From assembly GCA_022826665.1 (NCBI GenBank), contig JAJDUK010000076.1, positions 1 to 64,000 of the forward strand: a stretch of 64,000 nucleotides of DNA, given 5' to 3'. The notes beneath the pieces are model-generated. The model worked only from the letters and a program-made list of their open reading frames with translations, was not told the origin of the DNA and did no database searches. Shown one piece after another: positions 16,180 through 25,367 of the stretch; position 1 is the first letter of the stretch; the number at the start of each line of letters is the position of its first letter. This DNA is from Alphaproteobacteria bacterium (GTDB lineage: Bacteria; Pseudomonadota; Alphaproteobacteria; UBA828). Position numbers and translations under genes: made by a program.

Positions 16180-17013
16180 TTACGTGGGCTGGGCGTCGCC
16201 GCGCTGGCCCGAAAGGAATTGTCTGAGCCTCGGCGATTGCGGATGGTCGAGCAGCGCCTTGGACGCGCCTTCCTCCTCGATCTGCCCCTCGTGCAGAAAC
16301 ACGGTGCGCGACGAGACCTCGCGGGCGAAGCCGACCTCGTGGGTGACGATCAGCATGGTCCGCCCCTCCTCGGCGAGATCGCGGATGACCCTCAGCACCT
16401 CGCCGACGAGCTCGGGGTCCAGCGCTGAGGTGGGCTCGTCGAAGAGCATGACGTCGGGCTCCATCGCGAGCGCGCGGGCGATCGCCGCGCGCTGCTCCTG
16501 CCCGCCCGAGAGGTGGGCGGGAAAGTAGTCGTGCTTGTCCGCGAGGCCCACCTTGTCGAGCAACGCCCGCGCCCTGTCCACCGCCTCGCGACGGGGCAGC
16601 TTGAGCACGTGGACCGGTGCCTCGATGATGTTCTGGAGCACGGTGAGGTGCGACCACAGGTTGAACTGCTGGAACACCATGCCGAGCCGGGCGCGGATGC
16701 GATCGACCTGGCGGCGGTCCGCCGGCAGCGCCCGGCCGCGCCGGTCGCGCCTCATGCGGATCAGCTCGCCGCCGACGTGGACCTCGCCTGAGTCGGGGAC
16801 CTCCAGCAAGTTGATGCAACGGAGCAGGGTGCTCTTGCCGGAGCCGCTCGCGCCCAGGATGGCGATGACATCGTGCTCGTGGGCGGTCAGCGAGACGCCA
16901 TTGAGCACCTCCAGGTCGCCGAAGCTCTTGTAGAGGTCGTCCACCTGGAGCGCTGTGCCGGGCTCCGCCCGCACCTCGTCTTGCGGGTTAGCGATCCCGA
17001 GCGCCTGCGCCAC
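16180..17013 (-). CDS. polar amino-acid ABC transporter ATP-binding protein (HisP type)
   Basis: 277 residues from GTG 17013, chosen because GGAG lies 8 nt upstream; a second GTG at 16974 is possible. The open frame continues upstream as antisense of the hydantoinase gene and is not coding there. Walker A 'GASGSGKST', Q-loop region 'MVFQQFNLWSHLTVLQNI', signature 'LSGGQEQRAAIARAL', Walker B 'VMLFDEPTSALDPE' and switch His in 'IVTHEVGFA' are all intact. Energizes the HisQ/HisM permease pair. The start is 20 bp after the hydantoinase stop. Confidence 0.93.
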   Translation of the reverse strand: MAQALGIANPQDEVRAEPGTALQVDDLYKSFGDLEVLNGVSLTAHEHDVIAILGASGSGKSTLLRCINLLEVPDSGEVHVGGELIRMRRDRRGRALPADRRQVDRIRARLGMVFQQFNLWSHLTVLQNIIEAPVHVLKLPRREAVDRARALLDKVGLADKHDYFPAHLSGGQEQRAAIARALAMEPDVMLFDEPTSALDPELVGEVLRVIRDLAEEGRTMLIVTHEVGFAREVSSRTVFLHEGQIEEEGASKALLDHPQSPRLRQFLSGQRGDAQPT

Positions 17014-17033
17014 CCGACCGGCTCCGCTCGCGG

Positions 17034-18398
17034 CTACGAGGTGAACGTGCGGCGCTTGACCAGCTTGCCGCGTCCGGCTTCGGCATTCACCTTGCCGTTC
17101 TCCACGATGATGTCGCCGCGCGAGATCGTCATTGCCGGCCATCCGGTAACCTCGAAGCCCTCGTGCAGCTCCCAGTCCTGCTTGGAGTGCATGTCGCGCT
17201 GGCGGATGGTGACGGGCTTCTCCGTGTCGAACACCGTGATGTCGGCGTCCGAGCCCACCGCGATCGTTCCCTTCTGCGGATAGAGGCCGAAGAGCTTGGC
17301 AGGCGTGGTGGCGCTGACCTCGACGAAGCGGTTGGCGGTGAGCCGGCCCTTGCGCACGCCCTCGGAGTAGAGCATGGGCAGCACCGTCTCCAGGTTCGAC
17401 ATGCCGGGCAGCAGCTCGTCCACGGTCTTCCCCTCCGTCTTCTGCTTCGTGCTCCAGCCGACATGGTCGGTGGCGACCACCTGGAGCACGTTGCTGTCGA
17501 GCGCCTGCCAGAGCACCTCCATCTGGTCGGCGTCGCGCAGCGGCGGCCAGCCGACGTATTGCTCGGGAAACACCTCCTCGTTGAAGCGGTCGCGCGAGAG
17601 GTGGAGGTAGATCGGCCGGGTCTCGCCGTAGCAGGTCTGGCCGCGGGCGCGAGCGTCGTTCAGCGCGTCCAGCCCCTCCTGGCACGAGAGGTGCACGAGG
17701 TACGCCGGCACATCGGCCACGTGGGCCATCCAGAGCGCCCGCTGAGCAGCGATCCCCTCGGAGATGCGCGGCCGGGAATCGGGGAAGGTGCGGACGTTGG
17801 AGTTGTTCTCCTCTGCGAGCTTCTGGGTCATGTAGCTGATGCAGCACTGATCCTCGCAGTGGATGTTGATCATCGCGCCGAGCTTGCCGGCCTCCTCCAT
17901 GCAGCGCAGGTATTGGGGCGCGTAGTGGTCGAACTGGGAAAGCTCGGTCATGAAAATCTTGAAGCTGGTGTAGCCGTCGGCGACGCAGTCCCGCATCTCG
18001 GAGAGCGTGTGCTCGCCGGGCTGGAAGATGGTCGGGTGCAGGCCGTAATCGACCACCGACTTCTCGCCCCGCTTGTTCCAGGTGGCGAGGCAGTCCTGCA
18101 GCGACTGGCCGGGCGCGGGGACCGCGTAGTCGCAGATCGTGGTGATCCCGCCGCAGGCGGCGGCCACCGTGGACGAGTGGAAGTCGTCGGTGGTCTCGTG
18201 TCCCATCCACTCGAACTCGACGTGGGTGTGCACGTCGACGCCGCCGGGGAACAGGATCTTGCCGCTGCAATCGATCGTGCGGCCGGCCGGCCCGAGGCCG
18301 TGGCCGATCTGCTTGATGACGCCGCCTTCGATCCCGATATCGGCGCGATAGCTCTCGTGCGCGGTCACGATGTCGCCGTTCGCCAGGATCAGATCCAT
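17034..18398 (-). CDS. hydA: dihydropyrimidinase / D-hydantoinase
   Basis: 454 residues of the cyclic amidohydrolase family, which opens dihydrouracil or 5-substituted hydantoins to N-carbamoyl amino acids. Metal ligands visible: HxH in 'GGVDVHTHVEFE', the carboxylated lysine in 'DGYTSFKIFM', and His in 'INIHCEDQCC'; 'VVATDHVGW' carries the catalytic aspartate. GGAGGGGAC precedes the ATG. It heads an ABC-transporter operon and is the intact copy of a tandem duplication. Substrate range (pyrimidine or hydantoin) is not determinable; no N-carbamoylase is visible in the window. Confidence 0.9.
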   Translation of the reverse strand: MDLILANGDIVTAHESYRADIGIEGGVIKQIGHGLGPAGRTIDCSGKILFPGGVDVHTHVEFEWMGHETTDDFHSSTVAAACGGITTICDYAVPAPGQSLQDCLATWNKRGEKSVVDYGLHPTIFQPGEHTLSEMRDCVADGYTSFKIFMTELSQFDHYAPQYLRCMEEAGKLGAMINIHCEDQCCISYMTQKLAEENNSNVRTFPDSRPRISEGIAAQRALWMAHVADVPAYLVHLSCQEGLDALNDARARGQTCYGETRPIYLHLSRDRFNEEVFPEQYVGWPPLRDADQMEVLWQALDSNVLQVVATDHVGWSTKQKTEGKTVDELLPGMSNLETVLPMLYSEGVRKGRLTANRFVEVSATTPAKLFGLYPQKGTIAVGSDADITVFDTEKPVTIRQRDMHSKQDWELHEGFEVTGWPAMTISRGDIIVENGKVNAEAGRGKLVKRRTFTS

Positions 18399-18475
18399 GG
18401 TCCCCTCCTGTCTTGTCGTTGCTTCTTGTCCTTCACCTTAGAGCACGGGCGGGATCGGGCAGGCGCTTCCGCCGG

Positions 18476-19840
18476 TCAGGAGGTGTAGGTGCGCCGCTTG
18501 ACCAGCTTGCCGCGGCCGGGCTCCGCGTTGACCTTGCCGTTTTCCACGATGATGTCGCCGCGGGAGATGGTCATGGTTGGCCAGCCGGTGACCTCGAAGC
18601 CCTCGTGCAGCTCCCAGTCCTGCTTGGAGTGCATGTCGCGCTGGCGGATGGTGACGGGCTTGTCCGGGTCGAAGACCGTGACGTCGGCGTCGGAGCCCAC
18701 CGCGATGGTGCCCTTCTGCGGATACATGCCCATGAGCTTGGCCGGCTGGGTGGCGCTCACGTCGACGTAGCGGTGGGGCGAGAGCCGGCCCTCGCGCACG
18801 CCCTCGGAATAGAGCATGGGCAGCACCGTCTCCAGGTTCGACATGCCGGGCAGCAGCTCGTCCACGGTCACGCTGGCCTTCTTCTGCTTCATGTTCCAGC
18901 CGACGTGGTCGGTGGCGACGGTCTGGAGCACGTTGCTGTCGAGCGCCTGCCACATCACCTCCATCTGGTCGGCCTCGCGCAGCGGCGGCCAGCCGACGTA
19001 GCGCTCGGGGTCGACCTCTTCGTTGAAGCGCTCGCGGGAGAGGTGGAGGTAGATCGGCCGGGTCTCGCCGTAGCAGGTCTGGCCGCGGCCGCGCGCATCG
19101 TTGAGCGCATCCAGCCCCTCCTGGCACGAGAGGTGGACGAGGTAGGCCGGAACGTCGGCCACGTGGGCCATCCAGAGCGCGCGGCGGGCGGCGAGCCCCT
19201 CCGAGATGCGCGGTCTGGAATCGGGGAAGGTGCGGACGTTGGAGTTGTTCTCCTCCTCCAGCTTCTGGGTCATGTAGGAGATGCAGCACTGGTCCTCGCA
19301 ATGGATGTTGACCATCGCGCCGAGCTAGCCGGCCTCCTCCATGCAGCGCAGGTACTCGGCCGCGTACTTGTCGAACTCGGCGAAGCCGATCATGAAGATC
19401 TTGAAGCTGGTGTAGCCGTCGGCGACGCAGTCCCGCATCTCGCTGAGCGTGTGCTCGCCGGGCTGGAAGATGGTCGGGTGCAGGCCGTAGTCGATCACCG
19501 ACTTCTCGCCGCGCTTGTTCCAGCGGACCAGGCAGTCTTGCAGCGACTGGCCGGGCTCCGGGAAGGCGTAGTCGCAGATCGTCGTGATGCCACCGCAGGC
19601 GGCGGCCACCGTGGACGAGTGGAAGTCGTCGGCGGTCTCCTGCCCCATCAGCTCGAACTCGACATGGGTGTGCACGTCGACGCCGCCGGGGAACAGGATC
19701 TTGCCGCTGCAATCGACCGTGCGGCCGGCGGGCCCGAGGCCGTGGCCGATCTGCTTGATGACGCCGTTCTCGATGCCGATGTCGGCGTCGTAGCTCTCGT
19801 GGGCGGTCACGATTTTGCCGTTCGCCAGAATCAGATCCAT
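18476..19840 (-). pseudogene. second hydantoinase copy, interrupted by an in-frame amber codon
   Basis: The same 454-codon length as its downstream neighbour and nearly identical over long stretches (for example 18601-18660 against 17160-17219), so a tandem duplicate. Codon 172 is TAG (minus strand, 19327-19325), where the other copy has AAG (Lys, in 'EEAGKLGAM'). A single A to T change thus truncates the product to 171 residues, removing the histidine and aspartate metal ligands. The frame resumes cleanly after the stop to the normal end. It has its own GGAGGGG ribosome-binding site. A sequencing error is the alternative explanation. Confidence 0.85.
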
Positions 19841-20254
19841 CGTCCCCTCCGTTCCCTGTCGTGAAATTTATTCGTTGCCTCGAAGTATGGGCGCGTTCGT
19901 GCCGGGGGGTCCAGCGTCTCGTTGTTCGGCTTGCGGTGCCGTTGCCCCGGCGGCTCGCCGGTTCGCTGTGCGTTGGGACACGCGGTTTACGCCAGGGATT
20001 GACGGGTGCTAGTGTAGAAGCCACGAGAAGTGTCACGATGCGCATGTGCGTGCGTCGGTGTCGCGAGAAGGTTGGTTCCTTCCGGGCGCCGTGCAGCACG
20101 CGGGCGAGCGGGGCGACGGATCGGCTGGTCAGGTGGACAACACCTGTGGGCACCGTTCAGATCTATCTCCCTGTCTCGTGGTGAGCCGCATCGAACGGCC
20201 AAGTCAAGAACCTGCCATTCGTGAGGCATGGACGTCACAGGGAGGAGACGAGAC
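19841..20254. other. divergent intergenic region between hydantoinase copy 2 and the amide transporter
   Basis: 414 bp without a convincing gene. It should hold promoters for both divergent units, but no well matched -35/-10 pair stands out; TTGACG at about 19998-20003 lacks a suitable -10. The clearest element is a perfect inverted repeat at 20130-20146. The GGAGGAG site at 20241-20247 belongs to the following gene. Confidence 0.5.
20130..20146. promoter_or_regulatory. inverted repeat, possible operator
   Basis: CAGGTG-GACAA-CACCTG, a perfect 6-bp inverted repeat with a 5-nt centre, 109 bp upstream of the amide-binding protein start. The size suits a dimeric GntR- or TetR-type repressor site. 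No regulator gene is adjacent; inference only. Confidence 0.3.
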
Positions 20255-21550
20255 ATGAAGATCAATCGGCGAAGGTTCCTCAAAACTGCGGCCCTTGCGA
20301 GCGCGACGACGGCCGCATTTCCCTACTTTTACACCCAGAAGTTCGCCAAGGCGGATGAGAGCGACGAGATCAAGGTCGGCATCCTTCATTCCTTGAGCGG
20401 TACCATCGCGATCATCGAGCGTTCGCTGCACAACGCCGAGCTGATGGCGATCGAGGAGATCAACGCCGCGGGCGGCGTCATGGGCGGCAAGAAGCTGGTG
20501 CCCGTGGTCGAGGACCCGCAATCGGTGGTTCGGGTGTTCCGCCAAAAGGCCAAGAAACTCCTGCTCCAGGACAAGGTGGTGGCCGTGCTCGGCTGCTACA
20601 CCTCGGCCAGCCGCCAATCGGTGCTGCCGGAGTTCGAGAACAACAACGGCATCCTGCTGTATCCGACGCTCTACGAGGCGCAGGAATGCAGCTACAATTG
20701 CTTCTACACCGGCGCCGTGCCCAACCAGCAGCTCGACGACTTCGCCCCCTGGGTGATCGACAAGTTCGGGCCCCGGCACTATCTCATTGGCGCCAACTAC
20801 ATTTATCCCAAGGAGACCAACCGCGAGTGGAAGGCGCTGCTCGACAACCACGGCGGTGAGACCGTGGCCGAGGAGTACGCGCCGCTGGGGCACACTGAAT
20901 TCGCCACCAACATCAACAAGATCGCCTCGCTCCAGCCCGACGTGGTGTTCTCCACGCTGGTGGGTGATCAGATCGTGGCCTTCTACAAGCAGTTCAAGCA
21001 GTTCGGCATCACCGCCGAGGACATCCCGATCTGCACGCCGATCACCACCGAGCAGGAGATCAAGGGCATGGGGCCGGAATACGCGCTCGGCCACTACACG
21101 TCCTTCAACTACTTCCAGTCGGTGGACTCGCCCGAGAATGCCGAGTTCGTCGCCCGCTACAAGGCGACCTACGGCGAGGACGAGGTGACCAACGCGGTGA
21201 TGGAGGCGGCCTACTTCCAGACCTACTTCCTGGCGCAGGCGCTCGACCAGACGGGCACCACCGACGCTGACGCGCTGATCACGGAAGGCCTGCCAGGGCA
21301 GGAGTTCCAGGCACCGCAGGGCAAGGTCAAGATCGACGAGAAGAACCACCACACCTATCTGTGGGCCCGCATCGGCCAGGCCCGCGAAGATGGGCAGTTC
21401 GATATCGTCTGGAAGTCGGAAGACTGGATTCGGCCCGATCCCTGGGTCGATCTGCTCTATCCCGACAAGGACTGCGACTTCACCGACCAGCGTGTGATCG
21501 ATCGCATCAAGTCGGGCGACAGGGATCGTTCGGGTACGATCGATATTTGA
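20255..21550 (+). CDS. urea/short-chain-amide ABC transporter substrate-binding protein (UrtA/FmdD type)
   Basis: 431 residues from ATG 20255, preceded by GGAGGAG; an upstream in-frame ATG at 20228 lacks a site. The N-terminus is a twin-arginine signal ('NRRRFLKTAALAS'), so the folded protein is exported by Tat. The mature fold is a Leu/Ile/Val-type receptor of the UrtA/AmiC/FmdD branch: 'IKVGILHSLSGTIAI', 'NAAGGVMGGKKL', 'GCYTSASRQSVLPE', 'LLYPTLYEAQECS'. Binds urea or short amides. It heads a five-gene transporter run ending in an aliphatic amidase, which supports amides as ligand. Confidence 0.88.
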   Translation: MKINRRRFLKTAALASATTAAFPYFYTQKFAKADESDEIKVGILHSLSGTIAIIERSLHNAELMAIEEINAAGGVMGGKKLVPVVEDPQSVVRVFRQKAKKLLLQDKVVAVLGCYTSASRQSVLPEFENNNGILLYPTLYEAQECSYNCFYTGAVPNQQLDDFAPWVIDKFGPRHYLIGANYIYPKETNREWKALLDNHGGETVAEEYAPLGHTEFATNINKIASLQPDVVFSTLVGDQIVAFYKQFKQFGITAEDIPICTPITTEQEIKGMGPEYALGHYTSFNYFQSVDSPENAEFVARYKATYGEDEVTNAVMEAAYFQTYFLAQALDQTGTTDADALITEGLPGQEFQAPQGKVKIDEKNHHTYLWARIGQAREDGQFDIVWKSEDWIRPDPWVDLLYPDKDCDFTDQRVIDRIKSGDRDRSGTIDI

Positions 21551-21571
21551 CGCTCAATCCACACCGGGTGT

Positions 21572-21598
21572 CGGGACGCCTCGCTTCGGGGCGTCCCG
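21572..21598 (+). promoter_or_regulatory. intercistronic stem-loop
   Basis: A 9-bp perfect stem (21572-21580 with 21590-21598) with a 9-nt loop between the binding-protein gene and the permease gene, without a U-tract. Such hairpins after binding-protein genes commonly stabilize the upstream mRNA or dampen readthrough so that the receptor is made in excess. Confidence 0.55.
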
Positions 21599-21644
21599 GC
21601 CCCACCGGCTGACAGGCACGGACATCGGTTGAGCGCGGGTTGAG

Positions 21645-22535
21645 ATGGGCGACGCGGTCCTTACACAGTTCTTCAGCGGCTTCAGTCTGGTCGCAATTCT
21701 GATCATCGCGGCACTGGGGCTCGCCGTAATTTTCGGCGTCGCCGGGGTCATCAATATGGCCCACGGCGAGTTCATCATGGTCGGCGCCTATGTTGCCTCC
21801 GTGGTTCAGAGCGGCCTCGGCGGCAACACCTTCTGGTCGATCCCGATTTGCTTCGTCGCCGTGGGCCTCCTTGGCCTCGTCGTCGAACGAACGGTGATCC
21901 GCGGACTCTACGACCGACCATTGGAGACACTCCTCGCGACGTGGGGGGTGTCGTTAATCCTAATCGTAATCATCAAGATGATCTTCGGAACGGAGCTGCA
22001 CTATGTGGGCTCGCCGGAGATGCTCCAGGGGGGCTTCCCCGCGCCGGGCAACCTGCCCTTCCCGTGGTACCGGTTGTTCCTGATCCTGCTGTCGATCCTC
22101 TTGCTGGTTCTCACCTTCGTGCTCTTCTTCCGCACCAAGTTCGGGCTGGCGGTGAGAGCCGTGCGGCGCAATCGCTCGATGAGCGAGGCGATGGGGATCA
22201 ACACCGCCCGCGTCGACATGCTGATTTTCGCCTACGGCTCCGGCCTCGCCGGCGTTGCCGGTGCGGTGCTGGCTCCGATCAAGACCGTCTCGCCCACCAT
22301 GGGCTTTCCCTACGCCGTCGATTCTTTCATGGTTCTGGTCATGGGCGGCGTCGGCAACCTGCTGGGAGTCCCGGTTGGCGCCGCAATCATCGGCGAGGGC
22401 GAGACCATTCTCGCGTTCCTGTTCAACAGCGTGATCGGCAAGCTGTTGGTGTTTTTGCTGATCGTTCTGGTGATCCGCATCGTGCCGAGAGGTATCTTCG
22501 GCTACCAGGAGCGCACGCTGGGGCACAGGCGGTGA
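21645..22535 (+). CDS. branched-chain/urea-type ABC transporter permease (UrtB/LivH)
   Basis: 296 residues with about eight membrane segments ('LVAILIIAALGLAVIFGVAG' first) and the LivH family loop 'NMAHGEFIMVGAY'. A second signature 'VRRNRSMSEAMGINTARVD' corresponds to the ATPase-contacting EAA-like region, and 'VLVMGGVGNLLGVPVGAAIIG' is conserved in the family. Inner-membrane channel subunit paired with the LivM-type protein downstream. Confidence 0.92.
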   Translation: MGDAVLTQFFSGFSLVAILIIAALGLAVIFGVAGVINMAHGEFIMVGAYVASVVQSGLGGNTFWSIPICFVAVGLLGLVVERTVIRGLYDRPLETLLATWGVSLILIVIIKMIFGTELHYVGSPEMLQGGFPAPGNLPFPWYRLFLILLSILLLVLTFVLFFRTKFGLAVRAVRRNRSMSEAMGINTARVDMLIFAYGSGLAGVAGAVLAPIKTVSPTMGFPYAVDSFMVLVMGGVGNLLGVPVGAAIIGEGETILAFLFNSVIGKLLVFLLIVLVIRIVPRGIFGYQERTLGHRR

Positions 22536-22569
22536 GCGCCGGGCGCATCGGCGGAGGATTGCGCTTGCC

Positions 22570-23769
22570 ATGACGACGGTCGCCGCCGCCGGCAGGTTCA
22601 ACCTGCGCCGGGAGCCGATGTTCCCGCTCTGGTCGATCGCCGGCGTCGCCGCCGTGGTCGCGATCCTCGCCACCTATCCGCTCTACGGCACCGAATATGT
22701 CATGAACCTGCTGGGCATGTTCGTGTGCTTCTCGATCTTCGCACTCAGCATCAGCCTGATCTGGGGCTTCGCCGGGATTCTGAGCCTCGGCCAGGCGATC
22801 TATTTCGGTATGGGGGCGTACTTCATCGCGCTCTCGCTCAAGCTGAGCTACGCCGCCGAGAACCCGACTCGCTACGGCGGCACGATACCGGACTACATGG
22901 AGTGGAACGGCCTCACTGAGGTGCCCACGATCATGGCGCCCCTCATGCATATCGAGGTTGCCATCGTCTGCCTGCTGTTTTTCCCCACCCTGCTCGCGTT
23001 CATATTCGGGGTGATCACCTTCAAGCGCCACATCTACGGCGTCTACTGCGCCGTCATCACGCTGGCCGAAGCGTTGATTCTCCAGGAATTCATCATCGAG
23101 TATCAGGCCTATACCGGCGGGTTCAACGGCATCACCGACTACGAGACGTACAACAACATGTACTTTCTCTGGGTCATTCTGGGCGTGGCTGTCCTGCTCT
23201 TCGCCGCGAGCCGCCTGCTGACCCATTCGCGGATCGGCACCGTGCTCAAGTCGGTGCGCGACAACGACGTGCGCGCCGAGTTCAACGGCTACGAGGTCGC
23301 CAACTACCGCATATTCGTCTTTTGCTTCGCGTCCATGATGGCGGCAATCGCAGGCGGTCTCTATGCGGCGTGGATGGGAATCGTCTCGCACCTCGACACC
23401 GGCCCCATCCTCTCGATCGAGGGTGTGATCTGGGCGGCGGTCGGGGGGCGGGCTACGGTCATCGGTCCCTTCATCGGGACCTTCCTCGTCAAGGGTGCGG
23501 AGTTCTTCCTCAGCGAGCAACTCGCCTGGGCGTGGCAGCTGGTCATGGGGCTGCTCTTCATCTTCGTCGTCAAGTTCATGCCTGACGGGATCATGGGTAC
23601 CATCGGCAAGTCCATCGCCATGGGTCGCCAGCGCGCCGCCTATGCCGAGTCCGAGGACGCCTTCCAGAGCGGCCCGATGGCCGTCATCACGCGGCTACGG
23701 TCGGCCTTCACCGACGGCAACCGGGGCTTCATGGACAATCTACTCGGCCGCAGCGGCCGGCGGGATTGA
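22570..23769 (+). CDS. branched-chain/urea-type ABC transporter permease (UrtC/LivM)
   Basis: 399 residues, a multi-spanning LivM-type permease. Diagnostic are 'LIWGFAGILSLGQAIYFGMGAY' near residue 65, 'YTGGFNGITDY' (GG.NG motif) near 185, and 'LKSVRDNDVRAEFNGYEVANYRI' for ATPase coupling. The C-terminal 45 residues are polar and longer than in typical LivM, as in UrtC. It lies 34 bp after the partner permease. Confidence 0.92.
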   Translation: MTTVAAAGRFNLRREPMFPLWSIAGVAAVVAILATYPLYGTEYVMNLLGMFVCFSIFALSISLIWGFAGILSLGQAIYFGMGAYFIALSLKLSYAAENPTRYGGTIPDYMEWNGLTEVPTIMAPLMHIEVAIVCLLFFPTLLAFIFGVITFKRHIYGVYCAVITLAEALILQEFIIEYQAYTGGFNGITDYETYNNMYFLWVILGVAVLLFAASRLLTHSRIGTVLKSVRDNDVRAEFNGYEVANYRIFVFCFASMMAAIAGGLYAAWMGIVSHLDTGPILSIEGVIWAAVGGRATVIGPFIGTFLVKGAEFFLSEQLAWAWQLVMGLLFIFVVKFMPDGIMGTIGKSIAMGRQRAAYAESEDAFQSGPMAVITRLRSAFTDGNRGFMDNLLGRSGRRD

Positions 23770-23798
23770 GGGCGCGCGGTGGCAGCGAGGGATCGCCG

Positions 23799-24554
23799 AT
23801 GAGCGGGAACATCCTCGAGATCACCGGCCTCACCACGCGGGTCTCCGGCTACACGATCCTGGACGACCTCTATTTCTCCGTGGAAGAGAACGAGCTGCGC
23901 GTGCTGCTCGGCCCCAACGGGGCCGGCAAGACGACGCTGATCGACATGATCTCCGGCCGCTACAAGCCGACCGGCGGGAAGATTCTCTTCGAGAACCGCG
24001 ACATCACGGGGTTGGCGCCGCACAAGATCTTCAAGCGCGGGATCTGCCGCAAGTTCCAGGTACCCAACATGTACGAGACGCTGTCGGTGTTCGACAACGT
24101 TATGATCTCGCTGGCCGGCCACAGGCTCGTGGTCCAGTCCCTATTCCACAAGCACACCGCCACCGATCAGGATCGCGTGGTGGAGATTCTGGAGTTCATC
24201 GGGCTTGTGGAGAAGGCCGGGTTTCCGGCGGACGCGCTCTCCCACGGAGAGCGCCAGTGGCTCGAGATGGGCATGCTGATCGCGGCGGACCCGAAGCTGC
24301 TTCTGCTCGACGAGCCGACAACCGGCATGACCGAGGCGGACAAGCAGAAGACCGCCGATCTGATCCAGCGCATCGCGGAACGTCACACCGTCCTTCTCGT
24401 CGAGCACGACATGCACGTGGTGCGCCGGCTCGGGAACTTCGTCACAGTGCTGCACCAGGGTGGGATCCTGGCGGAGGGCCCCTTGAGCGATGTCGTCGCC
24501 AACGAGGAGGTGAGGCAGGTCTATCTCGGGCAGGGGAAGTTTAGCGGTGCTTGA
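23799..24554 (+). CDS. ABC transporter ATP-binding protein (UrtD/LivG)
   Basis: 251 residues from ATG 23799; upstream in-frame codons exist, but this start gives the usual 'ILEITGLTTRV' beginning. Walker A 'GPNGAGKTTL', signature 'LSHGERQWLEMGMLI' (the H-for-G variant and following residues are characteristic of UrtD), Walker B 'LLLLDEPTTGM' and switch 'LLVEHDMHVV' are intact. Cytoplasmic motor subunit. Its last 8 bases overlap the next ATPase gene. Confidence 0.92.
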   Translation: MSGNILEITGLTTRVSGYTILDDLYFSVEENELRVLLGPNGAGKTTLIDMISGRYKPTGGKILFENRDITGLAPHKIFKRGICRKFQVPNMYETLSVFDNVMISLAGHRLVVQSLFHKHTATDQDRVVEILEFIGLVEKAGFPADALSHGERQWLEMGMLIAADPKLLLLDEPTTGMTEADKQKTADLIQRIAERHTVLLVEHDMHVVRRLGNFVTVLHQGGILAEGPLSDVVANEEVRQVYLGQGKFSGA

Positions 24555-25242
24555 GATCGACAAGATCAACACCTTCTACGGGACCAGCCACATCCTGCAC
24601 GACCTGTCGCTGACCATTCCCGAGGGCGCCATGATCAGCGTGCTCGGGCGGAACGGCGTGGGAAAGAGCACGCTGCTCCGCAGCATCATCGGGCTGAACC
24701 CGCCGCGCCGGGGGAGCATCACCCTCAATGGCCGCGATCTCACCCGGATGAGCGGCCACCGCCGCGCCCGGCTCGGCGTCGCTTACGTGCCGCAGGGGCG
24801 CGAGATCATCGCCGACATGACGGTCGCGCAGAATCTCGAAGTCGCAATGTTCGCCAAGGGGATGCGCTCCACCAAGGTGCCGGATTTCGTCTACGACCTG
24901 TTCCCCATGATCCGGCCGCTTATGGGCCGGCGGGGCGGCGTGCTCAGCGGCGGGCAACAGCAGCAAGTGGCGATCGCGCGCGCCCTCGTTCAGGAGCCCG
25001 ACCTGCTGCTCCTCGACGAGCCGACGGAGGGGTTGCAGCCCTCGGTGGTCGAGGAGATCGACCAGATCATCCGCCGCATCCACACGGAGCGGAATTGCTC
25101 GATTCTGCTGGTCGAGCAGAACCTCTTCTTCGTGCGCGAAGTCACGGAGCAGTTCGCGATCATGGAAAACGGGCGGATCGTCGTCAGCGGCGACATCGCG
25201 CAGCTCACCGACGATCTGGTCGCCGCTCACCTATCCGTCTAA
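24547..25242 (+). CDS. ABC transporter ATP-binding protein (UrtE/LivF)
   Basis: 231 residues starting at a GTG inside the end of the preceding gene, so translation is coupled. Walker A 'GRNGVGKSTLL', Q-loop 'VPQGREIIADMTVAQNL', signature 'LSGGQQQQVAIARAL' and Walker B 'LLLLDEPTEGLQPS' are present, 'GRE' with 'EGLQP' being typical of UrtE/LivF. Second motor subunit of the amide transporter. Confidence 0.92.
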   Translation: MLEIDKINTFYGTSHILHDLSLTIPEGAMISVLGRNGVGKSTLLRSIIGLNPPRRGSITLNGRDLTRMSGHRRARLGVAYVPQGREIIADMTVAQNLEVAMFAKGMRSTKVPDFVYDLFPMIRPLMGRRGGVLSGGQQQQVAIARALVQEPDLLLLDEPTEGLQPSVVEEIDQIIRRIHTERNCSILLVEQNLFFVREVTEQFAIMENGRIVVSGDIAQLTDDLVAAHLSV

Positions 25243-25302
25243 CCGCGCGGCGCGATTCCACCGCCACCTCTCGTTTGCAGCCGTGGCACGCTTAGCCTTT
25301 GT

Positions 25303-25331
25303 TTGGTTCCTGGTCCGGGGCGCGGTATAAA
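25303..25331 (+). promoter_or_regulatory. candidate sigma70 promoter of amiE
   Basis: TTGGTT at 25303-25308 and TATAAA at 25326-25331 with a 17-nt spacer, 37 bp upstream of the amidase ATG. The -10 box is good and the -35 box weak. It would allow amiE to be expressed separately from the transporter, fitting the 125-bp gap. Confidence 0.42.
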
Positions 25332-25367
25332 CACGCGCAGGATACGGACGGCTAGGGAGGCCAAGCC

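Noticed and set aside
19325-19327. Amber codon in the hydantoinase read as pyrrolysine or selenocysteine
   Set aside because: The aligned residue is an ordinary lysine in the intact copy, the family needs no such residue, and no pyl or sel gene is visible. A plain nonsense change or sequencing error explains it.
25281-25300. sigma54 promoter (TGGCAC...GC) upstream of amiE
   Set aside because: TGGCACG is present, but the GG to GC spacing is off from the required 10 and the -12 element does not match.
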